From Acridotheres tristis (taxonomy: Eukaryota > Chordata > Aves > Passeriformes > Sturnidae): a stretch of DNA of 64,000 bases. Both the position numbers and the translations under genes were made by a program. Positions 22,521 through 37,270 of the stretch are shown here, piece by piece. Under the pieces are notes generated by a model. It ran no database searches and was not told the origin of the DNA. It worked only from the letters and a program-made list of their open reading frames with translations. The DNA lies in the NCBI GenBank assembly GCA_037013685.1, contig CM072886.1, positions 28,713,080 through 28,777,079 of the forward strand, given 5' to 3'. Within the stretch, counting starts at the first letter, position 1, and every line of letters starts with the position of its first letter.

Positions 22521-25500
22521 TTCTGTACATAAAAAACGCAGAATTTTTTTCTCTCTTTGTGAAGGTATTTGGGTTTTTGCAAAGCTTAAAAAAAGAGAGC
22601 TGAATTGTGTGGTGAATCTCATTTAAAAATAGAAGTTTGTTCATTCTTTAGAGTTCTCTCAAAAAACCCCAAAAAGACTTGTGTCCTCAGAGCAGAAGAA
22701 CTCAGAGAACAGCTGGAGTGGCACTGTGGGTTTTTATATCTCCTCTGTTCCTGTTTTTAATGCATGATCAAACTTAACACACAAGCACAGTGAATATTTC
22801 TTTGCAAATTACTTTAGCTTGTGGCGTGACAGTGTGGTCTGAAGAAGGGATGACAGTGTGGCATAAACAGAGATGATTTCTCATTATAATATCTATCTGT
22901 CTTCTGGCCTGAACTCAGGAATCACAGGCAGTGTAGGAGTTACTGGGATGGGTTTGGAAGATTTCAGTGTTATTTTCTTCAGGTTAAGGAGTTTGCCTAT
23001 TAACTCAACTTTTCCTGTGGAAAATCTTGTGCCAGTGATTTACAGAAGACAGTACGTGAAGGGATAGACTAAAAGAAATATGTTAACTGTTTTTTATGCA
23101 CATATGCTATCCTTTTCCACCATAATTAATGCTTTTGTAATGGAAAAGATGGCCAGAGTAACACAGGAGAAGATCAGTCCCCTGCTTTCTTGTGAGGAGA
23201 AAGTCAGGTAAACTTAGAGGTTTCAAGAACTCTCTGTTGCCTGCCTTAAATCTCAGCTCAGCATTGAGATTTGAGGTGCACAGTTTGTTGGTGCACAATT
23301 TGGTTTCCATTTATTATGAATTTGGTCTTCTTTGTCCTACAGTGTATCAGGTGGATCAGCCTAAAGGACTGACAGTTGTAAAAGTTGGTTTTCTGCACCT
23401 GACTGAAGTCACTCTGAGGGCTGAGTTCTTTCTTCCCTTCCTTCACCAAAGCCCTGAGTGCTTGGAGGAGGTTTGCCACCCTTACAGATGCTTTCCTGAG
23501 AGCTGCCATGATGGGAAATAACATCTTCTGAGGGTCTAGGTTACAAACCTTGTTGATTATCTGTGTTCGTATAAATCACTCCTTAGTCCTGCAAATTACT
23601 GACAACTAAAGCTAGAGTCCTGTATATTCTTACTTTTTGCTATTTATACCTAATGAAAAATCAAGCCACGTTTCCTTGCAAATGGACAGAGAATGCAAAA
23701 CTGAGCCAGAGTATGAGACTCCAACAATTGTGCGTTACAATAGTTTTGGGAAACCACTCTTAATCTGTAATTTTCCCCACAGTAATTCAAATTATTTTTC
23801 TAAGTGATTTCAGTGACCTTTTTGTAGCAACACTCATGTTGCTATGGCAAGGCTTATATTAATATTAAAAGTTGCTCTCAGACCACATGCCTCCACTGAG
23901 ACATACAAACGTTTGAAGGTGGGAAATCTGCCAAGATATTCTTTCTGCACAAATAGGAAAAGGAATGCATAGTTAATCATTGTTTTAAACAGAAGCAAGC
24001 AAAGAATGATACATTTGTACCTTATATATGCACCATTTCTCAACCATTCCTCATTTCTTTCAAGTAGAAATTAAGGCCCAAAACTTCACAGAGTTGTTTA
24101 CAAATATTACAAAAATATCTGGGTGTACAAACAGGTTGACAGGATTTTTCATAATCATGGTTGTCTATGTTTACTCTCAAAAGAGAAATCTTGACCAAGC
24201 TCAAAAATATATATTTTCAATATCAGTTATAACTGAGAAACTTCATTGACTTCACTGGGCTTGGAGAACTTTTGGAAGTGTGTCAAAAAGCCTATAATAG
24301 CAGAAGATTAAACAAAAAAAAATAGGTTATAGAAGGCTCTTTGCAATATTTCAGGATCAAATTCTGCTTTTTTAACACCTTCTGTCTTCCCAGGAATGTT
24401 TCTTCTTAGAAGGAGACACTTTTCAGCACTCTCCAGCTCTTAATCTGAACATTTTCTACACTCTAATTTCTTTTGTCATGAATATCAGTCAGTACATGTG
24501 ATTTTATTCATCTACAGACACATTTCATAAAAGATCCATAAGCAATAAAGGATTAAAAAAATACCTGTTTCAGTTAATTGTTTTTGAGAGCCACAAAACC
24601 TGATGTTGAGTTTGGCCTGTAGACATATCTCTGGGCACTGCCCAGACCAGTGGTGTGATGGATGGCAAACACTTCTGTATTTACTGTGGCACAGTGCCCA
24701 GCCTTTATTCTGTCTGCTTCCTCCTCTTTGCAGCCCATGAGGTCTTCAGTTATTTTTCAAATGATACCAGAATTCCAGACTATAGCTGAGACATACATGT
24801 CTCCAAGATACCCTCTTATTCTATGAGAAATGTCAGTCTCTACCTAATGAGCCCAAATAAGCTATAATTAGCAGAAAGCCTCTTTATACCCCTAATAACA
24901 GAATGGTCAATTGTAAATCAGTGGATGAGGTCATTATTTTCAATCAGACTCTTCCGTCAAACACCAAGATTTCATAGCTAAAAAAGCAGAGACTTCTTAT
25001 AAACTACTAATCCTCATTCACTTCATAAGTAGCTTAGCAGAGTTCACATGAACATATGAATCACTCTGTGTATCTTTTTTCATTAATTTATTTTATAACT
25101 GTTCCAAAGAAAACTCTTTTATAACAGCAGTTAATAGTGCAATAAACTTCCCAGAATATTCATGCTGTTATTGTTGCAAAAATTAAGATTTCTTTTTTTT
25201 TTCTTTTCTTCTTATTCTTTTTAAGGAAGTGAATATTTGGATTGTGAATATTTCAGTCCCGTTAGCAATAAAGTTCAGAATCACTTTGGCTAATTCAATG
25301 AACAATCCAGCAACTCCATGAAGCAGAAGTTTATGCAGACATATGTTTGGGTGGCGACAGATATGCAGACAAAGGGAACAAACCTATTTGGTGTTTAGGT
25401 AACAAACATGGAGAGATAATTTTTTTCTTAACTCTTCTTAACACTATTGAGTGAGAATGAGTTTCCTCAAGAGTTCACTCAAAATGTCTGTCATCTATAG

Positions 25501-28500
25501 CAGACTGAGGATTGAAACTTTTTAAAAACCAGAGCAGAAGCAACAGAGCTACTGATAGGTGTGATCCAGCTGTGGTTTACGGAGAGCAAATAGGTCTGTC
25601 ATAATACTGGTGTTCCCACACTTACCTCATCCTCGAGATTCCAAATAGAAAGGCCTACTGGCATCATCTACTGCATTGATTTGTTATACCTTGATAGGAA
25701 TTGAAGTGAAATCACAAAAACAAAGGTTTAAAAGTTAGTGAGAGACAATATCAATGAAAGAGAATGGAGGGTGAAATCTACTGGAGGTTTTATGCCTAGA
25801 GAATGCATGTCTGTGCACAAAATACCCCTGTAATAGCATTATCAGAGTTTAAGTCACTTCTGAAATGTGTAAATAAACAATTGCTTTCAGTTATCTACAG
25901 ACTGTGAGAAGTACAAATGCTTTTCATAGCTTACAAGGAGATTCAGTGTGAGATAATTGTTTCTAATACGTGTGTGAGGTGCAGTTTCACAACAGGATTT
26001 TACATTGATGATTAATAATAGTGTTATTAAAAATTCATTGAAATCACTTTTGAAGGCTTGTAAGCTCTGCTGTACTTAAATGAATTTCATTGTACTTTTC
26101 TATTGCTGTAATGGTGGAGGAAGCAAACTTACAAATTATTTGTTTTAAATAAGAACAACAATAAAAATAATATGCAGCAGCTCTTTAAACTTTCACTTAA
26201 GAACTATTTTTAAATTATATACAAAACATCTGTTACAGATATTAAAATATCTGGGACTGTCTTCCAGATGTGAAATAATGTTTATCAAAGGATGGAACAG
26301 AAAGCAGTTATCACTGAAGTAGGTCAAGAGGGAGGTCTCTGGATTACACAGTTCCACCAGAGCTTCACAATAGGCAACGGGTTATGAAACAAACACGTGG
26401 TCATAGTCAATATTACTTTATTTGCCTTATGAATAGGGCACTTAACAGGACACATCACTAACTGAGACAAGCTGGGATTCAGAGAAGTACACTGTAAATA
26501 ACAAGCAGCCTTATCCATACAATTTGTGTTGTGAGTAAGTTTAAGTTAAAGAGTATCTTTCAAGACAGATTAATTGTTGTGCTCAGGCAGAGCTCCATCT
26601 TGAGTTACACCTTCCCTGAAGGAGTTTGGAGAGATTAAAATGCTTCCCAAGACTCTGGAGTTTGTGGTGTGAACTTGGAGTGTGCACCAGCTGCAAGCCT
26701 GTTCTTTGTCCCTCTTAGTGGGCTGGTCCCTTCTCAGTGACAACCATCAACACCTTCTGTGAGCAGAAACCGGTACACCACAAGACTGAACACGGCTCCT
26801 ACTTTATAGCCATGCTAACTAACGTCACCCTTTCTACAAAGGCTTTCTCTTATAATTTGGGCTTCCAGCCATGTCTTTAAACTTCCTATGTATCCTATTC
26901 TCTAGGATTGACTGTTGTCCTTTATTTCCTGATTTACTGATGCATCTATTTCTTCTGTCTGCTTTTGTGAACTTTCAGGTCATACAGTATATGTAGTTTT
27001 CTCATACTGTGTGTGTGCAGACATTCATTTTGCTATCATTATGACAGAGTATTTCTCCCAATAAAAGGATGTCAGAATTTTAAGAGGCTCACTGCATCAG
27101 AGACATCTTGGTATCCTGAGATCATTCTCATTTGATATTTTCCTGTTCAGAAGATAGTGCAGACTTGGGGCATCAACTGACCCATTAAGCTCATAAACTT
27201 TTCATAATGTTTTGGTGACCCCAAAAGTCATGTGAAGCTGTAAAAATGTCATGGTTTCAATGTAACCTTTGCTGATCTTGAAATCGAATGTGAAAGCTGA
27301 ATGAAAATATCAGGAGTGATGAGATGAGGGCTCCCATCACCAAAGTTAAAGAAAGAGCTTGTGGCGTCCTGATAGGGAAACCTCTGATCATGCACTGCTT
27401 AACAGAGTGCCACAATAATGAAAAATGGTAGAATGTTGCATTCCAGTCAAAACCACTTTGATCTTTCCTTGCAAGCAGACATGTTATGTGTCCAGATACA
27501 TAAAATTGAGGTTGTACTAGAATTCCTGTTATACTCCTCCAAAATTTCTCAGTCTGAATTGCAAACATCTAAATGCAAGAGTCAGCCTCCTGGGATTGCT
27601 CATCGTTTGACAGCTTCACATAAATTGAGTATTCAAATGCTTCTTCTTAGCAGTAAGGTAGATAATGGAATATCTAAGTGATATAAATAAAAAGATGAGA
27701 GAAAAATAGCTATAAACTGTCCATCTGATGGATTAATAGATAATGTGCTCATTTTTCCAGTCAGAGGTTTCAAGCTTTACTGCTTCCACCTGTGTTGCCA
27801 AGGCTTTTGATTTGAATGAATGTCATTACAACATGGTATCTTAAGTCGTGCTTCCCATGCTACTTTAGTAAATCCACTCCATGATTTGGCAGAGCAGGAT
27901 GATTAGGTATTGTTGGTATATTGAAGAAGCAAGTAGAGCTGGTTTTGATGTCTGAACAAGTCTGCTTTGGCAGAAGGCCAGAAAAAAGGGAAGGAAACAA
28001 GCTCATGACCTCCAGGCAATTGCTGGCAGCTCTTTGGGGAGGCTGCTGGATCATGACAGCAAAAAGTCATCACCGTGGATTGTGGCATCTTGACTCTGAG
28101 AAAAAATTGTGTTTTCCATTTATTAAATTGTTTTATATGTAACAAGAATTCAGTTATACTTCTAAATAGACTTATAAGTCTTGATACATAAAGCAGATAT
28201 CATCTATATGCCAGTCTTTCCATGCAGTGGTCCTGTGATCCAGTGATCTGAAACAGAAGTACAGGATATTGCTTCAAATCAAAATGTATGCTGTTTTTTC
28301 TTATACAACGTTGACCTTTTAAAGATGACTTCTGGACTGTGAAAATACATTCTTGCAAAACAGAATCTGTGTGCCTTTGCATATAATTAGATAAGCCAAA
28401 CTCTTATTTGCCCAAGAAGAAAAAAAAAACAATTCCCAAAAATGCCCTCCCTCCCTGTTCTAATGAGTCATACGATTTCTAGCAACATCCTGGTTTTATT

Positions 28501-31500
28501 CAATGTTCCATCTGTGTTGACTGAGGCACCATGAGGTCAAGTGACTTCAAGGGTGGCTTTCCCATAAAGGCAGATCCAGCAGCTGTCTAATGGAGAAAAC
28601 ATAAAAGTAGTATAATATCGGTTGACACTGGAAAATTTAAATAATCGTGGGCTGGGAGGAGATGGCATTTTCCCATTTCCCTGGAGCAGCTAAGGCTTTA
28701 CAGAAGTTGCTAGTGTGATGACTACAAGCAGTGGGCTTTTCACTGAGCTGGCAGCAGGGGTTTTGCATTCCTTAGCATTGATCTCTGATCTCTAAGCAAT
28801 GCAATTATGTCCATAAACATTTACCTGGCCTTGACCTACCCTCCTGATGACAAAATAAATTTAAAATCAGTTTAAAGAAGATGATAAGCTCATCACTCTT
28901 TATAAAGTGCATAATTCACACATAAACTGTGAAAAATCACAAGACTGTGTTACAGACTTTTATTTAGACTTATTTTTTTTTTACTTCTTAAGAGTAGTAG
29001 GAGTAAGTAGCAGTTCTTAAGAGTAAGCACAAAAAGTCAGTTATTTGCCGATACCTACTCCATGGCAAAGTGTGGGGTAAAACAGAATCACTTTCATCTG
29101 AACAGAGGCATAATCTCTGTGTGAGTGGTAACCTACAGAAGGTGTTGAATCAGTTTTAAGTGCTTAAGGGCTCCTGTCAGGTACTGAGAGACACTGGCAT
29201 GCTGCTCACACAGAAACTGCCCTTCTGCCTTGCCAAATGGCTTACTACTGAAACAACTTCCAAAGCAGTGTAGTGCTTTCATCGACACCACTGAGCTAGC
29301 TACCACCTTAGAGCTGGGAAAAACACTGTTGCTCATGTATCTTGGATTGATTATGCTTTTTAATTATGTCTACCAGCTGTGGGACACATTCTGTTGTGCA
29401 GCCAAGACGCAGCTGGGAAGCAAATCCTGGATAGGGACATGTTCTTGGAGCAAAGGTATCTCAAGTGTCCCCTGCAATAAACCTGGCCTTGTCAGCCAAA
29501 ATGTCTGATGCTCTCCTGAGTTATGCAACCAGTTTGCACAAAGTAGGGAAGGATGAAATCAGCTGTTAGTATCTCTGAAAAAGTGGACTGGTACTGTCAT
29601 GCGAGCTGTCCCCTCCCTACTCTTGCAGACGAGACATTACAGCTCCCTCTGTTCCCTGGGTGAACCAGCGGCACTTCTGTCAACTCTGCAAAAACAAAAC
29701 TTCATTATCTGTTTCAATTTCAATGGATTTCTAGAGGGACTGGAGCGGAGTTTTTGCTTCTTTTTTTTTCTTTTTATTTTGGCCTTCAGGGCACTCCATG
29801 TCCAGCACCAATATCCGAGGCAGCAGCATGAGGCAAGCAAGATCTCAGATCCTGATGAAAGAAATTTCCTCTTGTAAAACAAAGATAATAATGTCAATTT
29901 ATTCAATAGCAACAATACTTAGAAATTCTCATTAATTCCTGCAATTAATGACAATATACATAGGCATCAGTCCAAGCCTAATACTTTTGTTCTGGACAGT
30001 TTCACTTTTAAGGGTCAAGAAGAAAAAAAGTATTAAGCAGGACAAAGTGGATCTTTGAAGCAATGCATGAGAAAGAAACTACATTATACTTCTTGGCTTT
30101 GCTATCACTTGTTCTCTGGCTGTCCTATTCTGAGCCCATTTATGCAATTAAGATAAAGAACAACTTTCTGACAAAAAAAAATTAAATGCAACTCCTTTTT
30201 TTTGCTGGAATTATGTTTTTATACATCTATTGCCTTAGGAGGAAAGTTTTCTTGGGTCAATGGACTTCTCTAACAATATGGAGTGAATAAAGACAGGAAA
30301 GAGGGAGCCCGAAAATATCTTAGGGAGCTTGTATAGTTGAAAAGGGATATGTATAAGAAGAAAAGGACTTAAATTTTTAAGGAGATATAGACAGAGTTTC
30401 AGGATATGTACCCAAGATTGCAACCTAGAAACTTCCTGACAAACTTGCTCTAAATCTGCAACTCCTTTAATCTTTAATTTTAACATTCTTCAGGTAACCA
30501 AAATCCAACCTTACTCTGCTTTGAAGGGTGTTTTGTCTAATTTCTCCCCAAATTAATTAGAGAGATTTTTAAATTTAAGGTTCCTGAGACTAACAACTTC
30601 CCAGATGTCCTCTGGCAAGACCAGACTTCACTTCAAAAATAGTGATGATATTGCCTAATATTAGTTTACAATGTTTCCCTAAGAAATGGAAGGAAATGTT
30701 GAAATTTTTCCTCAGCTTGAGGCATGCTAACTCTCTCTCTTCTACCTCTTATAAAAAGGCTGTACAGCAACTGCAGAAGTCTTTAGACAAATACATTAAG
30801 GAAAAGTGAAACCATCATTTGTTTATACTCATGCTAGACTGAAAAGTAACACTTTCAGTGCATATGGTCAGATATTTGAGTGAAGTAATAATTGGGAAGA
30901 AATATTAATTTTTGACTCTGGTGTTTATAATATTTGATTCAAAGATGCTCGCTCCTGAATCATAACCTTGGAAACAAATGTGATTTATGCACATTGAATA
31001 TTTCACCTTAGAAAATGCAAATATATGAGATTCAAATTTAAGATTCAGTACTTTAATGCTTTTGCCCTTCTTCTCTCCACATGCTATTGCAATCCCTTCC
31101 TGACATTACCGGAGCAAAACACCAGGAAATTCCCTTACCCAGAATATCCATATCTGATTGCAAAGTTGCTCTCCTGATATGTGGTTTTGAAATCTTTCTT
31201 CCAGATGAAAGATCTGATTTACTTCAGCTCTTAGTTTCTGTTTATATGCTTTAGATATGGGGTCATTTAACAGGTCATACATACCCATTTGTCTTTCAAA
31301 GAGTATTTTCACTACCACATTTTTTGGTGTCTCTGTCCTTTATGAGACTTAACATAGAATTTTTACCATGTAAGTCAACTACTGTTGATGAAACTCTCCA
31401 TCTGCCATTTCCCTTACCCTCTCTAAGAGAGCTTTCTCCCTTTTCCCATTAGCTAGTTCTGCTTAAAATAGATCCATTAGCTTGTGCCAGGCAGATGTTT

Positions 31501-34450
31501 ACAATGTGAGGGATTCCGAGCAAGAACTATAGGAAAGCTCTTATTTTCATTCAATTGTTCTGATTTAATTCATTTTACATCTGATAAATTAATAAAAAAG
31601 ATCTGGTAAGTAATACTGGGATATTTAAATGAGCATATAAAATAGTCTAGGATAGACACAGGAGTTAAACGCTCAAAATGCTTATGAACATGTTTTATGA
31701 CATCACACATATACAGAAAGTGTGGCCATTGAGAACAAGCTTTACTAATTCCCTCCTGCATTCTATTGCTGTTTGTATCTGCAGAGGAAGCTTCCCCTCG
31801 ACAGTTTAACATATATGAGACTGACATACAGTAACCAAGTATTATATATACACACACATATTTGGGGTGATGGGGTAGGTTTGTCAATTCAGAATTTGCT
31901 TGAAGATTTTTGTGATTTTTTTTTTCTTTTAGTTTGGTTTGAGCTTTTGACTGAAATCACCAAATAAGGCATATTCAGTGAGTAAAATTTCATAATTCCA
32001 CAACTATTCTTCCTTATTCTGAATTCATCTGCTTTTCAGAAGTTATAAAAATTAAAATTTCTTTAATTTTTAAGATTTGTGAACTGGCTTAATTCAAAAT
32101 ACTGGTAAGCTCAAATAATGGTGAACAGATGTGGTATTAACAGCTGTGATTGCTACAAGACATTCAGTGTGGTCAGTCATCAGGGAAAGGGTTAAATGGC
32201 ATTCAAAATCAAAGTTTATTGGTTTCTGGTCTGGTTAAATCACGATAAGTGCCCACATTTAACAGCACCACAAGACAATGAGATCTGAGTATCAGCTGGT
32301 GTCTGTGCTTCACCTTCCATATGATGGAAACACACCCCAGAAAACATTTAAGACCATACTGCATATGGAGAGCCAGAAGTGACATGGGGTTCCAATTATA
32401 GTAAAATGAACCATATGTCTAATTAAATATATATGTTTTGTATTGATCTCCACACTAATTGCTGAAAACAGATGCATATGTTTCATCTAAACAGCAATTA
32501 GCTATGGGTAGCTATAATCTGTGTTTCTCCCCCATACATCTTTTTCTCACCTGCTGCTCATCTTACCCGTTGTGGAAATATTTTTTTTTTAAGGCTATAG
32601 GTTTCTTTTAACTTGGAATATGCATGAGTTCTCATGCTTGTTCATATGTCACATATAATTAACTTTCCCAGAAAGAAATAAGCAAATATTTTAGAAATAG
32701 TGATATGATATTTCTCCAGTTTTATGTGAGACATCTTAAAAGATTTCCTGAGGGTGGTGCTAAGCACATTATGAAAATCACCACTGTAAGAGCTGCCAAA
32801 TTAAGAATACGCAGAAATGTTGCAGATGTTTGAATGGAATTAATTTTCTTGGTTATTTCTTGATGAGAAAGATTTCTATAAAATTATTTCCCTTAAACTG
32901 AACAGAAGTAGGAGCAATAAAAGTTTTCAATGTGCTTCCAGTTTTAGCAAAACATACATAAAATTATCATCTAAATAAATTGCCCTTTTTTCATGAAAAG
33001 TAAAAACAGAGCAGCAATTCTTTTCATTATACTAATCTAGGAAAAGTTATATTGCATTGTTAGACACAAAGTCAATGAAAAAACCTTTTCAGAAAGAAAT
33101 TCCTGAAGAAAGGATGCAATTTAGAAAATTTTCATGAAGCTTAAATGAAGACTGATGTCATCCTGCCCAGCTGCAGTCTTAAAATGCATTCAGTTCTGCA
33201 GAGGACTTTAGCAACAAAGTAAATTGCATTCTGAATAGCATACCATTTGTAGCTGCAGAGGTCCAGCTTGAAGCAAAGATAACTTATCAGTTTTTCTGCT
33301 TTTAAACATGATAGCACATTAATGATTTGGCACATAAAGTTTTTCCCCATAATTTTAAAAATAATCCTTGTAGGCGTTATGCTATTGAACATGCACATTC
33401 TCTGAAAACATTTTAAAAGATATATGGCATAAATAAGTAAATTCTTTTCAAAGTTTTCCATCAAGTTTTCAGTGAGGTCTTTTTATGAGAAAAATTGGAA
33501 AAATTGTCAGTGAAAAAATTCTCTTTTAGTGGACATGAGAGAGATATGTCAATTCTTAATGTTGTACTTTTCCGAAGAGATTGCTCTGCATTTTTTCTAC
33601 ACTGGTTGTTTACAAAAAAAAGAGTATTTTTATATCAAATGAGCATTATCTCATTTTAGGTGTGCAGCTTTGGTGTGTTTCAGCAAACTGAGAAGATTTA
33701 TTTCTCCTCATAGTTAAAGGGAGAAGGGTGAAAACTTTCAAAGGGCAGGGAGAGGAAAAGGGGGAGGATGATGACACTGTTAGGTGTCTGAAATTGTTTA
33801 ATCACTGACAGTGTTCAACATGATATCAACTGCAAATATTTCAAGTAGGCAATACTAAAGGTGAAAAAAGAATTAAAGCCAATTTAAGTTTATTATGAAC
33901 ATATTGTGTTCAAAAAAACAGTTTATGAAAGCCTGTAAATTTGTGGGTGGCTTGCACATTTTTTGAGAAAGTTCCTGACATTTCAGAAGAGATCAGAATG
34001 TCTGGGAATTCACATACAGAATAATGACTTCACTTGGTGAGTAACCTATATAAATGGATGTTGGCTGGTTGTAAGTTTTCCTTGTCTCTCTTTTAAAGTC
34101 CACAAGTTGTTTTGCCAATCTAGGCAGAGGTGAGCTACACTGGTTCAGCCCTGCTTTGGATGAAATCCTCCATGCAGTCCAGCTGCCATTGTGTTTCTGG
34201 ACATTGAGTTAGTCTGCTTTTTGGGAATATTCATAAAACCTCTATCAGCATTGCTGAAAAAAAAATCAAAAGCCTCCAAAAGATTATTTGTTCTACCTCA
34301 CACAGTCATTCCCCATTGATAATCAGAATTATTTTGGGAATTTTCTAAGAAGAAAAGAAATCTAGACACATCATTATCAAGAAAAGTCGTCACATACATT
34401 TCATCTGGTGTATTCATACAGAAAGACATTTGTAAAATGCTTAGTGAGTA

Positions 34451-34480
34451 GTTAATGACTATTGTGAGTTAATGACTATT
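34451..34480. repeat. Short tandem duplication, 17-bp period
   Basis: gttaatgactatt occurs at 34451-34463 and again at 34468-34480, with spacer tgag. Confidence 0.85.
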
Positions 34481-36594
34481 AATTTGCTAAGCTGGATTCC
34501 TCAAAATTACCATTTTAATGGAATAAAGTATTTAATTTGGTAATACATATTAATTCACCAGGAGAATCTTTTATTACAGAGCTGAGAGATAGAATTTGAG
34601 AAGGCTTGTTACATTTACCCTTAGAGGAAAGACTTAAGTTAAATCCTGCACTCCAATTCACATGTTTTTCCTGGAAACTTAGTTTCCTGCTTTACATACT
34701 GTAATGAATTATGACATGTATCTCAGAACTATTTCATTCTCTTTTGCCTAACTTTCAAACTGAAATTTCCAGAATGAAAATAGATCAGATCAGTTTGTTA
34801 TTGTACTCTGATGAAGACTTCCTTTACTGAAGCAACCAGCCCCATTTTTTTCTGTTTACATTCATGGGTCGTGTTGAGTTATGCCATCTGCTGACAGAAA
34901 TATGGACGAGTCAGTCACACAATGCAAAAGCTAGGGCAGGAGATAAGAAATACTCATGTTAAACAAAGACTAATGGCAAAAGAGCCTGCCTCTGTCAAGT
35001 TCTGAAGCTGGTATTTATGAAAAGGGTGCATGAAAACTGTAAGAATATATGTCTCATGTATCTGCAAAATGTCTGCTGTCGAGACACTTAATATGCCCAT
35101 GATGGATTTTTCTTTCAAAATTCTTCTGTAAACTAAGTTTTTATGATTTAGCTAAATCTGGCAACAATTTAGGATTTAGTACTAAGTGCATCTCGTCTTA
35201 CTGAGTACCACACTGTAATCATATGTGTGAAAAATAATGTCTTTAGCTGGTTTTGCATCTATTATCTTTGAGAGTCTCCATCCCATCCTTCCTTATGAAA
35301 AACTGTTAATAATTTATTGCTCAATCATTCATGAATTTCCAGAACATATGTAAAACTTTTCACCAAGTAGAATTTATATTCATACTTAGGAAAATCTCCC
35401 AGGTCCTTCCAAAGAATAGTAACTATTAAGGCTATGAATTCACTACTGACCAAAACTGCTTTTTTTCATTATGCTAAGCGAAAATCCTACTCACTTCTCT
35501 GCTATTGGTGGTTGCTCAAAATGCAACCACAATAGTGTGAGAAGGATGAGGTAAAAAGCAAGTTCAGTAAAATTGAAGACTTTTTTTTCCCAGGTCTTTA
35601 TGAAAATTCTTCATCATATATGCAGGTGTTTTTTCAGCAGTGGTTGCCTTATCTCTACCTAGATGTGCAGTCTTGCATAAGTAAAACAGCAGAGTTTTGG
35701 TTGATAACATCTGACCTTAAAAGAGTGGTTGGGGGTTTTATTGATTTTTCTGACAAGACTGCATTTACAGTTGGGATGATTGATTAATGAATTTCTAGTT
35801 TCAGAGAGATTATTGCTACTTAAACTGATTAGCTAGCACAGAAGTATTTTATGGCTTTCCAGCAATTAATCTTTATGGCTAAACTGACGTAGGAGTATCT
35901 CTTTCACTGTAGCATTTCTAGTTTGTACAAAAAACAGCGCAGAAACAGTAGCTGACTGTTACTCTTATCAACAAGACAAAAGTACAGTTAAAAAAATTGC
36001 AGTGTGAGGATGTCACAAGACAGGTATAACATTTAGTAACAGGAGAATATACTAAAGGCACTATGAGTTAAATATGGACCTCCTTGTCATATCCCATACA
36101 GATAAAACTTTGTGCACAGTGTGGTGTAGAGAGGATGGTCTCTTGCTGCCACAAGGTACTCCTTTAGGCAGTGACAAAGCACTTAACTGAGCTCAAACAC
36201 AGTCTCAGGGTCGAGAAAAATTCCATTGATTGCTGGTAGCAATGGAGAAAATTGGTATTTTCAAGAAAAATAAGTTCTTTGGCTCCTGAAAAATAAGAGA
36301 AAAAAAGAAAACGGGAAAAAGAAATTGGCACTGAAATGTTGCCAGGTTTAGTTTGAATAATCATGACTTGCTGCGATGCAGTGTTATATATACAAATTAA
36401 ATATACATTACACAACGTTGTTTGTAGAAGTCATGCTATATTGGATAACATCTCTACATTCAAGAAAGAATAAAAAATTCTAAAAGGCTCTGCCCTTGGG
36501 AAACTGCCTCACACTGACCTAATTACTTTATTAAGCTTGGATTGAATGGTTGATCCCAAAGTAGATAAAGCTGGAAGCAGGAAAACAGAAAATT

Positions 36595-36627
36595 CTCCCT
36601 CTCTCCCTCTGCCTCTCTCTCCCTCTG
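36595..36627. repeat. CT-rich (CCCTCT)n tract
   Basis: An imperfect array of ctccctct-type units, a polypurine/polypyrimidine microsatellite. Confidence 0.75.
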
Positions 36628-37148
36628 GGAAGAAATGTCATTAGGATGATGCTTTGCATAATAAAAACATTCTTTCTGTGTGTCTCTGTTCAGGAAATTG
36701 GCCTAGGTAGCAAATGCATTACACTGTGCAGAGCTGCAATAATTCATGGAAAAAGGAATTGCCATCATCTTCACTTTGGATAAGGTGCTGCAAACAGGAA
36801 GAAGATTTGTGTATTTTGGCGTGTTTTGTTCTTCAGGTACAAAGGAAAGCATAAAAAAGGGGAGAGTTGAAAAAGAAGAAAGACAAGGTGAGAGGAAGTG
36901 TTTGAGCTGTCAAAAATGTGTAGTGTGAAGGAATGTGGGAGGGAACATGGAGCTTTCAAGAGAAAAACCATGAAAATTTTAATCTCATCATAAATGACAC
37001 AAAAACAGTGAACAAATCTGATGAGACAAAAAAACCCTCCCTCCTTTAGGGACAAAAGTTGAAGAAGAAAGCAAGGGAAGAGCACGATATTTCCCCTGTC
37101 ATTAACTATAGTGCAAGCCAGTCCCCGGTGAAAACAAATTTTTTCTAT

Positions 37149-37175
37149 GATCACTCCAGTATCTCCAGAGTGATC
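37149..37175. repeat. 8-bp inverted repeat
   Basis: GATCACTC (37149-37156) and GAGTGATC (37168-37175) are perfect complements around an 11-nt loop. Confidence 0.8.
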
Positions 37176-37246
37176 TGAAATCCCTCAACAATTTTGGATT
37201 AGCAGAATAGCAAAGGCTGTCCTCAGCTTTTCTCAGTGTGCCTGCA

Positions 37247-37270
37247 AAGTACCCAGGGTACTCTGGGTAC
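37247..37270. repeat. Inverted repeat GTACCCAG/CTGGGTAC
   Basis: Two perfect 8-bp arms lie around a 6-nt loop, about 75 bp downstream of another 8-bp hairpin. Confidence 0.75.

Noticed and set aside
33980..34042. Short exon-like segment ending in GGTGAGTAA
   Set aside because: The segment is only about 49 nt, the acceptor tract is weak, and the open frame is too short to mean anything.
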